Counted from the stretch's first letter, positions 10,341 to 24,739 are shown. The stretch is DNA of 64,000 nucleotides from Isoetes taiwanensis (GCA_021234155.1 JAJEKV010000025.1:1755995-1819994); one strand, 5' to 3'. The notes: generated by a model not told the origin, from the letters alone. A program made the numbers and translations.

Positions 10341-12237
10341 GGTGAGGTTGACCCTAAAAATAGAGCCACATCCCATGCAACATGCAAATGCAAGAACTCA
10401 TGACTGTGGCAAGCAACACATAACATATATAATAAACAGGAATTACAACATACTTTTTAAGCATTTTTCTACTTCCATATCCAACCACAACATGCTTTTT
10501 AAGCACTTTTCTACTTCCATATCCGACTGCGTTTTTTAATGAAGGCTTTCCTACATTCTTACCACAAGAAATGCTTTTGCACCTCCATTCTAGAATGAAA
10601 ATCTACAAGCAAGCAACCAAGTAAGAGGAAAAAAAACCCAAAAATCAGCCCACATCCATGTTGTGGTCTACCAAATCCAATGCGATGAAATTTGCCCCCA
10701 CTTCATAGCATCATCAAGCCTAAATTCTTCAGCATTGATATCCACAAAGTTAGCGTCATAATCCCCGAGGCCGCACGTAATCGTCCCAGTACCTCCTCCT
10801 CATCTTTCCAACCTACTCTATGGACCGCATCCCACCCGGGATCCCATAGAGCACACACCGGACATCGCTGGGCAGGGCAACCTAGGGGTTAAATGTCAAT
10901 TGCTATGCAGGCTTGACCCTGTTTTCTGAAATAAAAGCAGTGTTGGACCTCAAGATCCAAGTGCTAGACAAGATAAACTTTTCAGTCTCAGCATCCATAT
11001 TACAATATACACGAGGCTAGCACTTAGCTGCATATGGCTATGGTACCTAACGAAATGAAGGGCTCTACCCAACAGATTCCTATTATCCAAGGCAACATCA
11101 ACTTCATATCTCCCTCCCCTTACAGGAGGTACATGACCTTTCCCATCTCAATCCATCACTATCCACAATGAGCCTCTGGGCATAGGCCCTCCCCCTTTGC
11201 AGCATGCCTTGCCTCATTCCTCATAATAATAACAAACCAACAGTAAATGCACAGAACCAAGAAAGCAACAAACTGCTCACCTGATAGAAGCAAGAAGACA
11301 TGCCGAGCACAAGATCCTCGTCCTTCTTCAAGCACAGGATGCTTAGCCATCTTCATAGCGCGACAAATGCTCCTCCCCAGATGTTGTACACCATATGCCC
11401 TCCTTCCAAGTCCATTCATGCCCAACACCACCATCAAAATGGAACAGAAAACCTTAACCATAAATCCCTGCTCAAGTCCTGTCAAAATCTTCATTTCTAC
11501 GTATTTCTATATGAATACCCCCCAAAAAAAAAAAAAAAAAACAACATCATTGCAAATCATATGTTATAAATCTACTTGAACCTTGAATTGCCAACGCTAT
11601 AGGATAGCAGGCCCTTTCTAGTTAATTGATATGCATTTTGCAATCATTAGTACAATATTTTTGTATTAGAGGATAGGGAAGTTTTTTAGGAGGCATAAGG
11701 GTAAAAAAATATAGGGGACCCTTGAAAATAAGAGCAACAATCTAAAAGTTGCTTAACACTTTATATATGTATTTGAATCTATCAACCCTCGAAAGACGTG
11801 AATATTTTTTGATAGTGATCTGATTTGTCTGAAGCGTCAAAAATATCTTTCTTCGTGATTTTTTTAGGATATAAAAACAAAGAGGAAGATTATGTGTGAG
11901 AAATGGATTAGTTTAAGTTCAATTGATATTATGAAATGAATATAGATTTATCATTGTTCAATGAAATCTTTGCCTCCTGAAGCATGACTATTAAGTAGTT
12001 TTGAAATATGTTTTGATCAAGTACACTCTGAAATAAGAAGGTGATAGCAAATGACTTTGGTAGAATGTGTGAGAGGTTTTCTGAAAATGATGGCAAATGA
12101 CTTTAGTTGTCAAAGATGGTGATAGAAGCAGTTGAACTTCAACTTCAACATGTTTACGCTCGTGTTGAATGGTCCAAAAGGACTTCAACTGAAACATGTT
12201 TGTGTTCATGTTATTGAATGGTCTGAAAGGTCCGACA
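10341..12237. other. AT-rich spacer without a recognised gene
   Basis: There are only short open frames in conflicting directions. A pair of similar segments near 10,440 and 10,490 (GCATTTTTCTACTTCCATAT and GCACTTTTCTACTTCCATAT) forms a small tandem duplication. The dispersed 54-bp repeat recurs at 11,612-11,665. An 18-base A-run lies near 11,523. Confidence 0.4.
11612..11665 (+). repeat. Dispersed 54-bp repeat, copy 2
   Basis: Second copy of the segment at 4594-4647, in the same orientation. Confidence 0.6.
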
Positions 12238-12500
12238 GAATAGAATAGAATAGAATAGAATAGAATAGAATAGAATAGAATAGAATAGAATAGAATAGAA
12301 TAGAATAGAATAGAATAGAATAGAATAGAATAGAATAGAATAGAATAGAATAGAATAGAAGGGTTTTTATCATCCATTGAATGGTCTGAAAGGTCTGACA
12401 GAATAGAATAGAATAGAATAGAATAGAATAGGAGAGAATAGAATAGAAGGGTTTTTATCATCCATGGAGACAGATAGATATTATTTTAACATCCATGTTT
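12238..12500. repeat. (GAATA)n microsatellites with stacked LINE/SINE tails
   Basis: About 24 uninterrupted GAATA units lie at 12,238-12,359 and a shorter run at 12,401-12,446. After each run comes a degraded copy of the LINE 3' terminus (GGGTTTTTATCATCCATTG near 12,360, GGGTTTTTATCATCCATGGA near 12,448). Another tail-like piece (TATTATTTTAACATCCATG) lies near 12,479. A host motif TTGAATGGTCTGAAAGGTC repeats near 12,213 and 12,376, with a diverged copy near 12,505. GAATA also ends the LINE copies at 13,842 and 17,961, so these runs are best read as amplified LINE tails. Confidence 0.8.
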
Positions 12501-12574
12501 AAGTTATTGAATAGACTGAAAGGCCCGAAAGAAAGAAAAATAGATAGATATTGCCCGAAAGAAAGAAAAATAGA

Positions 12575-12710
12575 TAGATATTATTTTAACGTCCACAGAG
12601 ACCACATAGGACCATGGGACAAATTTCTTATACTATGCAAAGAACTCGAACCCCAGACATTGCCCCCAACCCTCCCCATCCTTACCACTAGACCAAACAT
12701 GGGGAAGATG
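12575..12710 (-). mobile_element. tRNA-derived SINE sharing the LINE 3' end
   Basis: On the minus strand an A-box-like TGGTCTAGTGGTAAG (12,695-12,681) is followed about 30 nt later by a B-box-like GGTTCGAGTTC (12,652-12,642), the internal RNA polymerase III promoter layout of a tRNA-derived SINE. The 3' part reads GTCCCATGGTCCTATGTGGT and then CTCTGTGGACGTTAAAATAA, closely matching the LINE 3' terminus (GGTCCCATAGACC..GGTCTCCGTGGACGATAAAA). A GATA/GAAA-rich tail follows. Such a shared end is how stringent-type SINEs borrow the LINE reverse transcriptase. The 5' boundary is approximate. A true tRNA gene is excluded because the sequence does not fold into a full cloverleaf with acceptor stem. 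Confidence 0.78.
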
Positions 12711-13333
12711 TACATGGGCATTTAAAAAAAAAAAAAAAGAGAAAATGAAAAGGATAGATGAATTTTGATGGATTGCCTACTTTAGGTTTCAAATGTCCAT
12801 CATGCCAAGGATTTGCTGAAGATAAGTTGCTTTCTTGTTATTATCGTTTATTTGATATTAGATTACTAAAAGGGAAATCTGGTTATGGACTATAATAAAA
12901 GAGCATCTAAAATCTGCCCTGCATAAACAAGGGCAAAACAAAAATTTCCTTTAAAAAAAGGATATAGACCCTATCTGATCATTGCATTCAATGCTTGGGA
13001 AAGTTGTATCTACTATCGTTTTCAACAATTCCAAGATTTTGGCATGTGCCTCTGCTGTAAAAGAAAGAAGTCCACTAGAGCTGAGGCTTGTGTAACTATA
13101 AAATCATATGCTTTTGATGTATATATTTCTTGATTGTAATTCCTAATGCCTATAATTTTGCTGCCTCTAAACTAATTTTTTCTTTACGAACTTCAAGCGG
13201 AAGGGTTGTAAAGTTTGACCATCTTAGAGAGGCCCTTCTTTTCCAGCAAAAAGTTGTGTAAAGCTAATACAAAGACCTGACATTATAAAAGCAAGCTCTT
13301 TTTTTTTTTAATGCTCGACAAAGTTATAAACTA

Positions 13334-14538
13334 GGGAAAAGCTACAAAATGCCCTTATGTTTTGACGAATTTCACCAGATGTCCCTAAGTTTCCATAATT
13401 TTACTAATTGCCCCTGGTGAACGTATACCCCGTGGTAACATTTCAAGTTTCACAAAATGCCCTTCAGTTTTTTGTATTCAATAAAATCCCTTTTTCAACG
13501 TATAATTTTTGGCATAATTTTTGGATCAACGTCTAGTTTTGTGCATGATTCCTCAAAAAGAAAAAGAAAGACACAGGAAGCTCCATCAAATTTGCTTCTG
13601 ATTGAAACTCATTCTGCTCCATCAATTTTTGCTTATTCCATCGATTTTTGCTCCCAAGCTCTCACGATTTTGCACCATGGCAGTTTTTGAAGGATCACTC
13701 TCAAAATTCTGGAGGCACAGGCTCTCATGATTCTGGAGGCTCAGCAAACCTTTTGCTCACTTCTTACTCCACAACCTATAGGGAGATCATGCACCATGTT
13801 ATTGTTTTGCCTCCAACGACAATATGATGTTGTTGAAGGAATAGAATAGAATAGAATAGTTTTTTTAACGTCCACGGAGACCAATAGGTCATGGGACCCA
13901 TACAATGGGCTAATACAATCATTACTACTAGGATTAAAAAACCCCTGCCTCGAAAGGTTTTCAAGGGAAAAACCTTTGCAGTAATGATGATACTAGACAA
14001 ACAGAGATAATGACTACTGGGGACTCAGTAATTGCAGACGTTTATCTAGAACCTCAAGTATGTATAATGCCAAGTCATGCACAGATGGTGCTCTGAGAAG
14101 TTGTGGAAGCGTGGAATGGAATGCTAAGGTCAAAAAATGATTCCGGACTATCTCAAAAGCAGGGCAACTCAGAAGAGTATGGCTTTCATCTTCAATAACC
14201 TGTAACTGGCAACGGGCACATAGTCTCGCTTCTCGCGGCAATTGCGGCCGCTCCCATCTACCTGTCTCAATAATTTCAATAATTTGCTTAAAACTTAAGT
14301 GTATTTTATGAATTTGCAACTTTTAAAATTTGAAAAAAAAAACACACGCTATAGGTCTCAAGGTTAGAAGAAACATAAGGGCATTTGAGAAATTAATGTA
14401 AATCTTAAGGGTATTTGAATAATTTTCAAAAATACAAAATACATTATATGTTGACTAGGGGCATTTGGTGAAATTATGAAACGTTAGGGGCACCTGGTGA
14501 ACTTCGTCAAAACATAAGGGCATTTTGTAGTTTTTTCT
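13334..14538. mobile_element. Mutator-like element 1 (non-autonomous, 1.2 kb)
   Basis: The ends are inverted repeats of about 90 bp. The left end begins GGGAAAAGCTACAAAATGCC and the inverted right end AGAAAAAACTACAAAATGCC; both continue CTTATGTTTTGACGAA with scattered mismatches. Nine-bp flanks TATAAACTA (13,325-13,333) and AATAAACTA (14,539-14,547) differ by one base, the duplication size expected for Mutator-like transposons. No transposase is visible inside. A 5'-truncated LINE (13,842-14,320) was inserted into it. Confidence 0.85.
13842..14320 (-). mobile_element. LINE copy 3, 5'-truncated
   Basis: From its 3' end it shows a (GAATA)n tail, the conserved terminus CGTCCACGGAGACCAATAGG, and a 3' UTR shared with copies 1 and 2. 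The C-terminal coding piece (minus, 14,319-14,014) has IETGRW followed by a CCHC knuckle in which C-A-R-C and HTLLSC are visible. It stops at a TGA. The 5' truncation is typical of incomplete target-primed reverse transcription. It lies inside Mutator-like element 1. Confidence 0.85.
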
Positions 14539-15989
14539 AATAAACTAATAAAGTTCCATGTTGAGAAAAGCATAAAATATCTCATAGCATAAAAAGAAAT
14601 TGATTTTGTACCTTTACATATGGGATCCATGAAGGACTTAAGAGTTATATATACATGGGACAAGGGGAACATCATGAACCTGCGTAAAGACGCGAGAAAT
14701 ATGCAAAGAATATGCTGAACTGAGCTAAAAGGCTCCAGACTAGCGACAAGATCACGAATAAGAGAAGCGCATGACTGGCGACAAGATCACAACTAGGAAT
14801 TAGACATTAGATAAGCCCATGACTGGCATTGAACCAGAATGTCGAGCCTGTTCTTGAAAGCTCAAAATACTTTCTAGAATTGTAAAGAATATTTTAGAAG
14901 ATTCTAGAGGAATTGGAACTTTCTGGAGTATGGGTAATGATCGTATACTGATAAAAGTATAGTTCTCACACCACCCCTCTCTTACGATAGCGAGGTGACT
15001 TTGGAGCTGGAGCAAGAGTACTTGGACTCGATTTTTCTAGATAATGTTGATGAGCAGAAGTTAGACACAAGAGAAGTGCATGGCTAGCGTTGAACCAGAA
15101 TGTTGAACCCTATAAGAAGGTCTCTTTATATCCTAATAAGGGACCAGTTTCTTAAAGTTCTAGAAGAATGTTCTTGGAACTTTATATCTCTAATATATAA
15201 TTGATGGGTCTCAAAATCGGCCTCTGAACTCTCTTCTGGCTGATGGGTCTTCAAATTCGAGAGGCAATCCCCAAATTCGGCCTGATAATAGTCAAATGAG
15301 GTCGGTCTTACCTTGCTCGACGCCTTCAATCATCTGCAAACCATTTTCAGCGCCTCCAAATATCTGCATAATCAATTTCGGTTCAGCCAATTCTGTAGCG
15401 CTTTTGGGGAAACAAATCAAATGGGCAATCTCAACCATCTAATTGAGGTTTCAGATCACCTACTTATTTTAATGGTTCTAGCTACGTAAATTATGGGCAT
15501 TTCAATTTCAATTCTTCTAAGTTTTGTGAATCCAAATTTTATGCTTATTTAAGAATTTTGCTGCAAGACAATATTGTTGAACTCCCATTTCAGGTTTGAA
15601 TATGGGGTCCTGTCTATTCTAAAGCATATATATCTCATTATTTTTTGATATGATCTAGTGCTGATATGCTAATTTGTGCTTTGCACCTACTATATTAACA
15701 GCTGTGCTTAATGATAGAATTGAGGTCTGGATCTGTGCACTACGCAATGTCTCTCAAATTGATTATTAGATAGTTATGAGGCTCATAAAGTTTAAATGGT
15801 AGCTTAGATCTTTAGCAATAAAGCTTATGGAATTTAAAATCTTTTATGCCTTGGCGTTTTAGGATATATCCATGTAATAAAGTGTCATATTATGGACAAA
15901 CCTAGGCAGTTTGGTAGATCCTTGCGTATACTGGATTACAGCAGCATATAACAGCATAAGTATGGGTTAGCTACATAAGAAATATGGCG

Positions 15990-16074
15990 CTTTTTTTTCT
16001 AATGAAGTTTTATCTTATATTGTTGTAGTAAGCTTTTTTTCTAATGAAGTTTTATCTTATATTGTTGTAGTAAG
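15990..16074. repeat. Tandem duplication, about 42 bp x 2
   Basis: CTAATGAAGTTTTATCTTAT followed by ATTGTTGTAGTAAG occurs twice head to tail, nearly identical. Confidence 0.85.
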
Positions 16075-16370
16075 CTGGTGTCTATCATCTATGGGGCAAG
16101 CTTTCCCTAGAGAAATCAAGACAAACATGAAGTCTACGACAACCAAAAAGATGGATAGAGCAAGCTTCCTTCTGGGCCATCCGAAAAGCTCCCCATGTTG
16201 CTCAAAGAGTTGCTAAACCTCAAATTTAGGGGGGCAAGTAATAGTTCTATCAACCTTTATACTTTTCTTTACTAATTTGAATATATTTGTGGTAAATAAT
16301 TACTGAGAGTGTTGTTCTTTCTTGCTTCTGCTTCTTCATTGCAGCATTGGCAAAAGAGAGACAACCAAAC

Positions 16371-16445
16371 AAAGTGTTATATACAAAAGGCTGATTACCA
16401 ATAATACAAAAGTGTTATATACAAAAGGCTGATTACCAATAATAC
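16371..16445. repeat. Tandem duplication, about 37 bp x 2
   Basis: AAGTGTTATATACAAAAGGC followed by TGATTACCAATAATAC occurs twice in tandem and is identical or nearly so, which implies a recent event. Confidence 0.85.
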
Positions 16446-16815
16446 TAGTTGTTGGCATGGAAAAGTTAATTATGGGGGTTGACAAGTGCCTTATAGTTGT
16501 GGCCTAGTTAAAAACTAGGGTGGACATTTGGAAAAAAGTTTTTTCTTGAATATAGTTGTAGGTTGTTTTTAACAGTCTATGATGATTATCTGGAAAAAAC
16601 TTATCGAAGAAGAAGATAAAAATCCTTCCCCCTCTTCACAAAAAAAAAAAAAAAAAAAAAAACAAACAAACGGGATCATTCTGGATTATTATGGAGCTTG
16701 GCTCTAAAGCTACCATCCAAGCTCCTCAAACTTGTTGAGGAGGCCCATGTAGAGATACCTTGTCACATGAATGATTGTAAGAAATACATTTAAATGAAGT
16801 AGGATATGCCATTTA

Positions 16816-17128
16816 AAGATGAAAGAGCATACGTAGAAGATTGGATCCAGCAAAGTGTACTTGAAATGTGATGCTAAGTACAACATTCATGCTATGGAGG
16901 AGTTTCTATTGTCTTTGAGCTCAAAATAAGCTAGCTCAAGCTCTTCAACTGATGTATTAAGATTGTTTCAGGAATAAAACCATGTGCATGCTGGCGACCA
17001 TACTCTGGATGATCATAAAACAGGTGCTTCATGTTAGTTTTGTGCTTGGCCTTCTTCATGTTAGTTTGTCTCAATGCTTGCTTTTTGTTTTTCCTAGAAT
17101 GTTGCATACAAAACCCTGCATAAAGCAA
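16816..17128 (-). pseudogene. GT31-like glycosyltransferase fragment, copy A (empty LINE site)
   Basis: The minus strand encodes TNMKHLFYDHPEYG and HAHGFIPETILIHQLKSLS, the same C-terminal piece as copy B. It then hits a stop because of a short deletion that removes the RWIDVL segment. The sequence past the stop continues as in copy B up to AAGTA-CAACATTCATGC (about 16,880-16,895), where copy B carries a LINE. Copy A therefore preserves the empty site. It diverges from copy B upstream of about 17,050, so only the 3' end was duplicated. Confidence 0.7.
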
Positions 17129-17541
17129 AGTCTCAATCTGTGATTCTCCCTAGAAGGTTACATAGAAGATCAAAGATTACTTTAGCAAAGCCTGTATCCT
17201 GTTTCATGTGTCCTTCAACATGACCTAACTTTTCTCCCTCCAGACCACCTCTAGTACCACTGCACGCAGAGAATGTCTTATCCATCCTCTGGTGCTCTTC
17301 CTATTGTATCTGGTGCCCATTAAGAGACCCACTTCTACTCCAAGGAAAATTTATCTATTTTATTCTTTGTAGCTTGGCAGTCTAATCTTGAATAACCACG
17401 ACAATTGTGCACTAAGTAGCATCGGAACAAAGGTTACTCCAAATGTTTTTTGAGGCGAGATATCAGTTGAAGCAAAATAATATTTTAATGTCTAATGCTC
17501 GCTTGAGCCTTGAGAGGCTATGGAGCACATGAACAAACCAA
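17129..17541. other. Spacer between two broken fragments
   Basis: Nothing recognisable is seen on either strand apart from short frames. Confidence 0.4.
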
Positions 17542-17890
17542 TTACAGTTTTAAAAGCAAGGTGCGGTGTGCATCTACCGCCCTTACATATGATGCCAATA
17601 TCAATGGCTCTGTAGAGAGTAGTGAATAAAAATCTAATACATGAATGTCATAGTTCTGCCTAATGTCTTCATATCCAGGGCATTCCACGAAAACATGATT
17701 CTCATCTTCCACACAACCTGAATTGCATATCTTACATACACGCTCTTCAATTGGAACTCCTGACCATCTTCCTATCTCAATTTTCAATCTATGAGACCCG
17801 GATCTGTATCTGGCAAGTAATTTCCTTTGAGCTGGAGATAGATTTGTTTTCAAATAGGATTGACTGTCATACCTTTCCATGTGATTCATA
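17542..17890 (-). mobile_element. Fragment of a second LINE family (ORF2 C-terminus)
   Basis: The minus frame contains LLARYRSGSHRLKIEIGRW, then RVCKICNSGCVEDENHVFVE and CPGYEDIRQNY, the C-terminal basic block and CCHC knuckle of a non-LTR ORF2, ending with a stop. The sequence is intact but clearly different from copies 1-4 and is more AT-rich, so it belongs to a related but separate family. It abuts the glycosyltransferase fragment at about 17,890. No tail is visible. Confidence 0.75.
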
Positions 17891-17895
17891 TTAAA

Positions 17896-19315
17896 AAGAT
17901 GAAAGAGCATACGCAGAAGATTGAATCCTGCAAAGTGTACTTGAAATGTGATGCTAAGTAGAATAGAATAGAATATGATTTTATCGTCCACGGAGACCAA
18001 CTGGCCTATGGGACCCAAGTACAAAGAGAGAGCAAAGCAAGCGATTACTACTACCGGGATTAAAACCCCCGCCCCACCAAGGGTTTTCGGGAAAAACCTT
18101 AGTAGCAATAAGGATCTTTGATATCGCACGCTTATATACATAATCACAAGTACAGCTGAGGTTAATGTCGGACAGGGGGGCATAACTGAGTCCGTGTATC
18201 CATTACCTCCCAGAGGTACGATCCCAACAAGCCTACAGAGGCCGTGCTCAGTAGCTCATGCAGGGCCTGATGGGGCACAACTAACCGAGCATACCGAGCC
18301 CGATATGCTCGTCTGTGGACAGCACGGAGGGCGTGCCTTTCATCCTCAATGGCACCCCTGTTGACAAAGATCGACAGACTCTGCCCTCCGCGCGGCTCCC
18401 TCGAATCCATCTCCCCTGTCTCAATGCGGAGGTGGTGTGCACTGCGGCGAATGGAAGCAATCACCCCGCGCTTTTTCATGGGTAGATGGGTGCGCAGTAG
18501 TGGTGTGGGCCCCTCGTGAGCATGGGATTAACCTTGTTGTCGATAATTTGCCACCTTGACATGTGCACGGGGCCTCTCACGCATCCCAAAGCTTGGCCAT
18601 GAAGCAAGCATCCAAATCTTGCTTCAAGGCGCAGCGTTCCTTCCGTGTGTATGCACTGGTCCACATCTGTGTGCCTGCACATTCCATCGCGAGAACCACT
18701 GGGCTTGCTTGTCTTTCCAGCAGTCTTTGAGTCGCTGCGGGCCCATCGCCACTGCCAAAGCAAGGTTGGGCAGCCGGGCTTCATCCATAACCACCACCTT
18801 CTGGAAGTAAATAATGTGACGTTCCAGCGCAGCCCTCTGTAATGGAAGGAAGCCTGTCTCCTGGAGCAAGATCTGATATGGGACCGTGGATTTCACTCCC
18901 AGTGCCCGGGCCAAGAAGGCCTTCTGTACCTGCTCTGCAACATTCATGCTATGGAGGAGTTTCTATTGTCCTTGAGCTCAAAGTAAGCTAGCACGTCTAT
19001 CCATCTACTCAAGCTCTTCAACTGACGGATTAAGATTGTTTCAGGAATAAAACCATGTGCATGTTGGCCACCATACTCTGGATGATCATAAAACAGGTGC
19101 TTCATGTTAGTTCTGTGCTTAGCCATCTTCCCTGCATTAAACCAGATCTTGAGCAGCTCGTCTTCTTTCCCAGAACTCATGTTTCTGGGAATAGGAGATT
19201 CTGCAATCCATTCAACTAAATCCCATGACACTACATACCCTTCTCCTGCCATGTATCCATAATAAGGAAAATTAGGCAATGGAAGACCATAGTATAGATC
19301 CTCCCATTGAGCCAC
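17896..19315 (-). pseudogene. GT31-like glycosyltransferase 3' exon, copy B, split by a LINE
   Basis: The minus frame 19,315-18,944 encodes about 123 residues. They include FPYYGYMAGEGYVVSWDLVE, the GxGYxxSxDL block of family-31 (beta-1,3-galactosyltransferase-like) enzymes. KEDELLKIW follows in the place of the usual ED(V/K)xxGxW motif, then HGFIPETILIRQLKSLSRW. These enzymes add hexoses in the Golgi. Only the C-terminal exon is present, and a stop lies in frame just upstream. The reading frame ends at TGA (about 18,946-18,944) and a LINE starts three bases later, splitting the 3' flank, which resumes at 17,960-17,896. Family assignment rests on remembered motifs. Confidence 0.6.
17961..18941 (-). 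mobile_element. LINE copy 4, 5'-truncated, in the glycosyltransferase 3' flank
   Basis: A (GAATA)3 tail and terminus CGTCCACGGAGACC at 17,961-17,999 lead into the shared 3' UTR and then a decayed ORF2 C-terminus (HHLRIETGE, GAIEDERHALR in place of the zinc knuckle, FSRWNVQAHRC). It ends abruptly at 18,941. The flanks GATGCTAAGTA and CAACATTCATGC are contiguous in the duplicated copy at about 16,880-16,895, so both element boundaries are fixed by comparison. No target duplication is visible at the junctions. Confidence 0.88.
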
Positions 19316-23334
<4,019 letters not shown>

Positions 23335-23470
23335 TATGCCTCGCATATACTCGGCCAGATATATCCTTTGTTGTGAGCGTTTGAGCAGATTACTAGCAAT
23401 CCCAGGCAGTTGCCTTGGAAGACTGCTTAAAGGCTTTTGATATATCTGAATGGGACTTCACAGGAATATC
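23335..23470 (+). mobile_element. Ty1/copia reverse-transcriptase remnant
   Basis: The plus frame reads GALICLAYTRPDISFVVSV and then a stop, matching the conserved Gx(L)xYLxxTRPDIxxAVxxxSRF block near the end of copia reverse transcriptase. Downstream pieces in shifted frames resemble the following P..W..LKG region. No LTRs, primer-binding site or other pol motifs are visible. It is a small dead fragment. Confidence 0.65.
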
Positions 23471-24150
23471 TCTTTTATCAGAGGTTCTCTGATCTCTAGT
23501 TGAAATAGATCATATTGATGCAGATCATGTTCATTGTCATGATAGCAATTGATCTGCAACATGAATGTTCGCTTATGTACAAAACGAGATATAAATCTAC
23601 TCCACAGGGGTGCGCTCATGTGTAAGAATGCTTCCATGCACCTATTTTATAGATGGAAACAACCTGTCTATCAATCCTTCTTGTAAAATTGATCCAGAAG
23701 AACAAAATGACTAGAACTAATAATGGACCATCCTATTTACGCAACTCTCCCTATAGTTCCTCTAGATCAGGAGTCCATTGGCCAAATACCCCAAACCTTT
23801 CTAGATTTTTCTGTGTTAATTGTAGAATATTTACTTCCTTTAATGGCACAAAATGAGACACTCCTAATGATTGTATAGTTAAGTCAATTGATCATCCATT
23901 GATGCATAGAAATATTCCTAAGTCTTAGATTTGGGTGACGCAAGATTTTGGTTCAAGGATCATGCAATAACGATCCAAGTATTATCTTATTGTCTGATGC
24001 TTTAACAAAAAATAAAAATAAAAAAAAATGATGAAATGAGCTACAATTTAGATAATGCTTCTTAGCATAATGTTGGCCTTATTTGGCGCAAAATTATTGG
24101 CCTTAAGAAAATGGACATAAATATTGGCCTTATTTGATACAAAAATTAGA

Positions 24151-24663
24151 CTAATATTTTGGCATAGAGGGAATCCATATAGTAGCTACCACTTCTGCAG
24201 TCAAACTAAGCTGTAAGAATGGCATATACTTCCAAGTTGCATATCCAGATCCAAATCTAAATGAACCGGTACCTCCTGCAATAGCCAATTCACTCTCACT
24301 TCCAGTTCCTTTAAGATCTCTGCCCAATAACAGGAATTGGCCCTTGAGCCCACCATGATCATATAAAATAGTTATATAATACGTAGAGCTACCAGTGGCA
24401 ATGTCAGTAAGGGCTACCCACCCTTGAGCCCTTCCAAGATGTTGGGTAGTTTGATTGTTAGCAACAGGGGTGATAACATCATCAAACACAAATACAGAGC
24501 CAAACTGTGGAATTATAACATTGTTGTTGGCTCCTGCAACAATTACATTGGTAGTATTTGGTGCTCCACCTTGGAAATAGAACTTGAGTTTGATGAATTT
24601 GGCATTGCTACCCATTGCAAAGAGCAGCATTACCATCGCAAGAAGCTCAAACTTGCACCCCAT
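24151..24663 (-). CDS. Dirigent family protein, secreted
   Basis: A single exon gives 170 residues from the ATG at 24,663; the longer frame has only a TTG upstream. A hydrophobic N-terminus (LLAMVMLLFAMGSNA) fits a signal peptide cleaved about residue 21. The body follows the dirigent beta-barrel order: KFIKLKFYFQG, FGSVFVFDDVIT, GRAQGWVALTDIATGSSTYY, LKGQFLLLGRD, then AIAGGTGSFRFGSGYATWK. Dirigent proteins act in the apoplast, steering coupling of phenoxy radicals in lignan or lignin-like synthesis or related cyclisations. Substrate specificity cannot be read from sequence. Length is slightly below the usual 180-190 residues. No frameshift or stop, so likely functional; a TATA box lies about 60 bp upstream. 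Confidence 0.92.
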   Translation of the reverse strand: MGCKFELLAMVMLLFAMGSNAKFIKLKFYFQGGAPNTTNVIVAGANNNVIIPQFGSVFVFDDVITPVANNQTTQHLGRAQGWVALTDIATGSSTYYITILYDHGGLKGQFLLLGRDLKGTGSESELAIAGGTGSFRFGSGYATWKYMPFLQLSLTAEVVATIWIPSMPKY

Positions 24664-24720
24664 TCTTCTAATGCACTTCACTTCACTTCTTCTAGACAAT
24701 GAACGTGAGCAACTAGTATT

Positions 24721-24728
24721 CTTTTATA
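24721..24728 (-). promoter_or_regulatory. TATA box of the dirigent gene
   Basis: On the minus strand TATAAAAG lies about 58 bp before the ATG at 24,663, placing transcription start near 24,695 and a 5' UTR of about 30 nt. Confidence 0.6.
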
Positions 24729-24739
24729 GTACACCAAGG

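Larger units (their letters stand above)
14548..16815. other. AT-rich spacer with local duplications
   Basis: No gene is recognised. Two diverged copies of a segment containing GCGTTGAACCAGAATGTTGA occur near 14,830 and 15,090, separated by runs of GAA/TTC motifs (14,850-15,180) that resemble heat-shock elements. Short tandem duplications lie at 15,990-16,074 and 16,371-16,445. A 22-base or longer A-run at about 16,640 could be an old retroposon tail. Confidence 0.45.

Noticed and set aside
11159-11494. A 111-codon minus-strand frame
   Set aside because: The frame overlaps an equally long one on the other strand, has no recognised motif, and composition is like the surrounding spacer.
11991-12461. 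A 156-codon frame rich in Leu-Phe-Tyr-Ser-Ile on the minus strand
   Set aside because: It is the (GAATA)n repeat read through; the pentanucleotide gives no stop in this frame by chance.
12640-12700. A genuine tRNA gene on the minus strand
   Set aside because: A- and B-box-like motifs are present but no acceptor stem or anticodon arm pairs properly, and the 3' part matches the LINE tail, so a SINE is the better reading.
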